From the NCBI GenBank assembly GCA_041481485.1, contig JBGPBY010000331.1, positions 1-8,296 of the forward strand: 8,296 nucleotides of DNA, in the 5' to 3' direction. The stretch is from JBGPBY01 sp041481485. GTDB taxonomy: Bacteria > Acidobacteriota > Terriglobia > 20CM-2-55-15. A program made the position numbers and the translations under genes. Shown here piece after piece: positions 6,172-8,296 of this stretch. The notes below the pieces were generated by a model, which was not told the origin of the DNA, made no database searches, and was given only the letters and a program-made list of their open reading frames with translations. How positions within the stretch are numbered: the first letter of the stretch is position 1; each line of letters begins with the position of its first letter.

Positions 6172-7028
6172 CGATTCTCATCCACATATTTGGCGGCAGC
6201 CGTTTCGAGCGTTCTTCCCTTTTCCGAGAGCAACGGAACGAATGGGCTGTCTTTAAACGCCTTGAGACCGGACACGATGGACGACGCCACGAATTCCGCG
6301 CCCGGCAGATACGTGTGATTGTGATCGCTGTAAAACTTGTCCACCTGCTCGCGTCCCATGACCTCGTACTTATCTGCACAGAAATTCGTGAGGTCGAACA
6401 CGGGAATGCGCAGTCTCTGGCCAATGTCCCTGGTCCATTGCGTGAATCTTCCATTGCCTGTGCCGCGTTCGATCCGGTCCTCTCGAGGATCGTAGCCGGC
6501 CGGAAGCCGACCTACCGGCGTCGCATCGGTGAATTTGACCTTGGGATTGCTCCAGATGTTACGCGTGGTGACAGTCAGCAAATAGACTCGCGCACCCTTT
6601 TCCTGCGCATCGGTGGCCATCTTCGACATATACCAACCGTAGGTATGCACGGGCCGGTTGTTTTGAAGGACTGTTTCGTCGCCGAGTCCCGGCGGTGTTG
6701 AACCGTCATTGATGCCAAAGACCAGCAGCACAAAATCGCCTGGCTTGATCTGGAGAAGAACATTGGGCCAGTCTCCTTCATAGTACGTGCGGCTCGAAGT
6801 TCCGGCATGGCCGACGTTCTTGATGGTCACCTTTGCGGAATCGAAGAATCCGGCAAGTGGAGTGCCCCAACCCGCAACAGCCTCGCCGTTCTTACCTGTG
6901 CCGGAGTTTTTTGCAGTCGAATCGCCGCAGACAAAGATTGCAGGCTTGCCTGCGGTGTCTTGAGCGTGGCCGTAGACCGGCAGGCCGAGGAGACTAATCA
7001 GAATCAAGAACCGAAGTTTCGTTTTCAT
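6168..7028 (-). CDS. Secreted rhamnogalacturonan acetylesterase (SGNH, CE12)
   Basis: The 286-residue protein is the upstream paralogue of the esterase at 5254-6171 and has the canonical catalytic set. A signal peptide spans 1-23 (MKTKLRFLILISLLGLPVYGHAQ). The nucleophile is S37 in VCGDSTAKN, the oxyanion loop NVGHAGTSSRTYY (G76), block III VFGINDGS (N107), and the Asp-His dyad D235/H238 in YSDHNHTYLPG. This DHNHT block matches the D-x-T-H-T type of characterised rhamnogalacturonan acetylesterases more closely than the neighbouring gene does. The ATG at 7028 is chosen because it opens the signal peptide. An AAGGA lies only 1 base before it, unusually close; a TTG at 7064 would add 12 residues but has no ribosome site and spoils the signal peptide. 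First gene of a two-gene unit, overlapping the next by 4 bases. Confidence 0.9.
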   Translation of the reverse strand: MKTKLRFLILISLLGLPVYGHAQDTAGKPAIFVCGDSTAKNSGTGKNGEAVAGWGTPLAGFFDSAKVTIKNVGHAGTSSRTYYEGDWPNVLLQIKPGDFVLLVFGINDGSTPPGLGDETVLQNNRPVHTYGWYMSKMATDAQEKGARVYLLTVTTRNIWSNPKVKFTDATPVGRLPAGYDPREDRIERGTGNGRFTQWTRDIGQRLRIPVFDLTNFCADKYEVMGREQVDKFYSDHNHTYLPGAEFVASSIVSGLKAFKDSPFVPLLSEKGRTLETAAAKYVDENR

Positions 7029-7125
7029 GTCCTTCAAGGGTTGTTTATTGGAATCGACGGCCAAATTCTAACCACACGGTGGCTGGACCGCATCAAGAAT
7101 GTCCGAAACGCAAGGACCGCGATCC

Positions 7126-7339
7126 CAGCCGCGTTAGCGGCGGCAGGTCCCTTAGCCACCGGCGTCAGCCGGTGGAGTTTAGGCTCAAAAACCAAATAAG
7201 CCGCGTAGCGGCGACAGATCAAGAAAATTGCTGGATCTGTCGTGGCCTTACGGCACTTTATTCTTCGTGGATTGATATCCCACCGGCTGACGCCTGGCTG
7301 ACGCCGGTGGCTAAAGGACTGCCGTCGCTAACGCGGCTG
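7126..7339. repeat. Long nested inverted repeat between esterase operon and next gene
   Basis: The gap between 7029 and 7403 is largely this element. The left arm (7126-7175) and right arm (7280-7339) are inverted copies differing by two substitutions, one single-base indel and an 11-base tandem duplication (GGCTGACGCCT-type unit) in the right arm. Each arm holds its own short palindromes, for example CCGC-GTTA-GCGG (7129-7140) and CCACCGGC-GTCA-GCCGGTGG (7156-7175). A weaker inner inverted repeat (about 7195-7263, sharing GCCG and CGACAGATC-type words) sits in the loop, centred near 7228. Outside the arms, AACCACAC (7070-7077) faces GTGTGGTT (7360-7367). No protein-coding frame with recognisable content was found. 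The pattern resembles dispersed palindromic repeats or a miniature element without a transposase. Confidence 0.75.
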
Positions 7340-7403
7340 AGAACGCGACTGTCCCTGCGGTGTGGTTCAGATCACGCCGCGCCGTGTTCTTCGCCGTCCG
7401 CAG

Positions 7404-8296
7404 TTAAAAAATGCTGAACTCCTTCCGGTGAAGTGATGTGTGGACGTTCGGTGTGATAACCGCTCGCAGAGGACGGTCCGCAATGGGAGCGTAGACTTCC
7501 CTTATCCCGAGTCCCTCGAGCGAAGACCGGATCATTTCAGCGTTGGGCGCGAATTTCGGTCCAGATTTCTTCCCTGTATTTTTGACGAGTTGGAATCCAA
7601 GTCCTGTCCAGTTCCAGGTGAATCCTTCTTTGGAAGGTAGCGCCGTTTGAGGGTTCTTCACTTCGATGGGAGTGTCGTCAGCGAAAATCTTATCCAGCGC
7701 CGCGTCTAATTTGTTCCGCTGGGACTTGAACGGTCGCTTCGCCTCAAGGACTGACCGTGCAGCCCCGGCCATTCTTACGAATCTCTTGCGCAGATACTCC
7801 CAGTCGAAGGCGTTGTAGAGAACCATGTCTCGTCCCTGCCATACGCCACCGCCGGTGCCATTCATGCAGTCGCCAAGAAACGCCCCATATCCGGGCCGGT
7901 AAGTTTTCAGGAGATAAAAATCGAAGGCGAAGGGGTCGTTGAGAGCGGGGTCCTTCGAATGCAATCCATCGAGCGGATCCTCGAAGTGCGGACTCTCTTT
8001 GGGCTCGAGACCAAAGAGATGCCCGACTTCTTGAGCCATGATGGACGCGGTCATTTCTCTTCCATTCCGGTTGCCACCGACAACTAAGGCGATCCCTTTG
8101 CCGGGCGGTGAATCGTAGTTAAAGGCCTTGCCTCCAGTATCTTCTCCACCGGGTGGTGGGAATTTCGCGGCATCTCGCAGCCTGAAGCCGACAGTAGCGT
8201 CCACATGTTCCGGCGTTCCACTCGAGGTTATCTGTTCGGTCTCGCTGAGGAGGCGCTGCAGCATTTCGCCCACGGTGGGCGTCGGCTGAGGCCAGG
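7404..8296 (-). CDS. Metzincin-like zinc peptidase homologue, partial at window edge
   Basis: The frame stays open to the window edge, so the N-terminus lies outside; at least 296 residues are present. Numbering from the in-frame GTG at 8273, residues 73-96 read EMTASIMAQEVGHLFGLEPKESPH (shown in parts: MAQEVGHLFGL, then SPH). This resembles the metzincin zinc site H-E-x-x-H-x-x-G-x-x-H, with E82 as catalytic base, H85 as a ligand, G88 in place, and H96 as a possible third ligand displaced by an insert. The first histidine is Q81 (CAA at 8031-8033). M137 in GDCMNG could be the Met-turn. After it come VWQGRDMVLYNAFDWEYLRKRF and about 120 residues of unknown type. It may be an exported peptidase or an inactive homologue. 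It is separated from the esterase operon by the long inverted repeat, so a shared transcript is doubtful. I do not recognise a named family. Confidence 0.6.
   Translation of the reverse strand, partial: WPQPTPTVGEMLQRLLSETEQITSSGTPEHVDATVGFRLRDAAKFPPPGGEDTGGKAFNYDSPPGKGIALVVGGNRNGREMTASIMAQEVGHLFGLEPKESPHFEDPLDGLHSKDPALNDPFAFDFYLLKTYRPGYGAFLGDCMNGTGGGVWQGRDMVLYNAFDWEYLRKRFVRMAGAARSVLEAKRPFKSQRNKLDAALDKIFADDTPIEVKNPQTALPSKEGFTWNWTGLGFQLVKNTGKKSGPKFAPNAEMIRSSLEGLGIREVYAPIADRPLRAVITPNVHTSLHRKEFSIF

Noticed and set aside
7065..7096. TAGAAT with TTGATG on the minus strand before the esterase operon
   Set aside because: The -10-like box is good, but the spacer is 20 bases and the region overlaps the repeat edge; too weak to list.
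7079..7417. Plus-strand open frames of 112-130 residues across the palindromic gap
   Set aside because: They are translations of the inverted repeat and of sequence antisense to the esterase, with no domain signal.

Overview
The window looks like a piece of chromosome from a soil-type member of the Acidobacteriota (Solibacter/Bryobacter-like). This is an inference from gene style, not a database match. The signs are a moderately GC-rich sequence, a long exported protein built from carboxypeptidase-regulatory-like beta-sandwich repeats, several secreted plant-polysaccharide enzymes, and many palindromic intergenic repeats. No rRNA, tRNA, CRISPR array, transposase or phage gene was seen.

Layout. 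Bases 1-131 hold a paired palindromic repeat (REPIN-like) and a decayed copy. A minus-strand gene (154-2052) encodes a secreted family 4 rhamnogalacturonan lyase. It is divergent from a plus-strand gene (2233-4203) for a 656-residue exported multi-domain protein of unknown function. A composite palindromic repeat (4259-4332) follows. Next come two translationally overlapping plus-strand genes: a 68-residue two-helix DUF350-type membrane protein (4436-4642) and an exported NlpC/P60 peptidase (4639-5097). They converge on a block of minus-strand genes across a 156-base gap. That gap contains a heptad-built inverted repeat and probable terminators for both strands. The minus-strand block contains two overlapping paralogous SGNH esterases of the rhamnogalacturonan acetylesterase (CE12) type (6168-7028, then 5254-6171). 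A roughly 340-base gap filled with nested palindromes comes next, and then the 3' part of a gene for a metzincin-like protein that runs off the window (7404 to the edge).

How the genes fit together. The lyase and the two acetylesterases form a coherent set for breaking down the rhamnogalacturonan I backbone of pectin. Esterases remove acetyl groups from galacturonate residues, which otherwise hinder the lyase, and the lyase then cuts the rhamnose-galacturonate backbone by beta-elimination. All three carry apparent signal peptides. They are clustered but not in one operon, and no SusC/SusD-type transporter pair lies in the window. The DUF350-NlpC/P60 pair and the metzincin-like gene have no evident link to pectin use.

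No unmistakable new system is visible. The points most worth a second look are the glutamine replacing the first zinc histidine in the metzincin-like protein, the Asp-to-Glu change in the catalytic dyad of one of the tandem esterases, the tight DUF350-NlpC/P60 coupling, and the heptad-periodic inverted repeat at 5098-5230.
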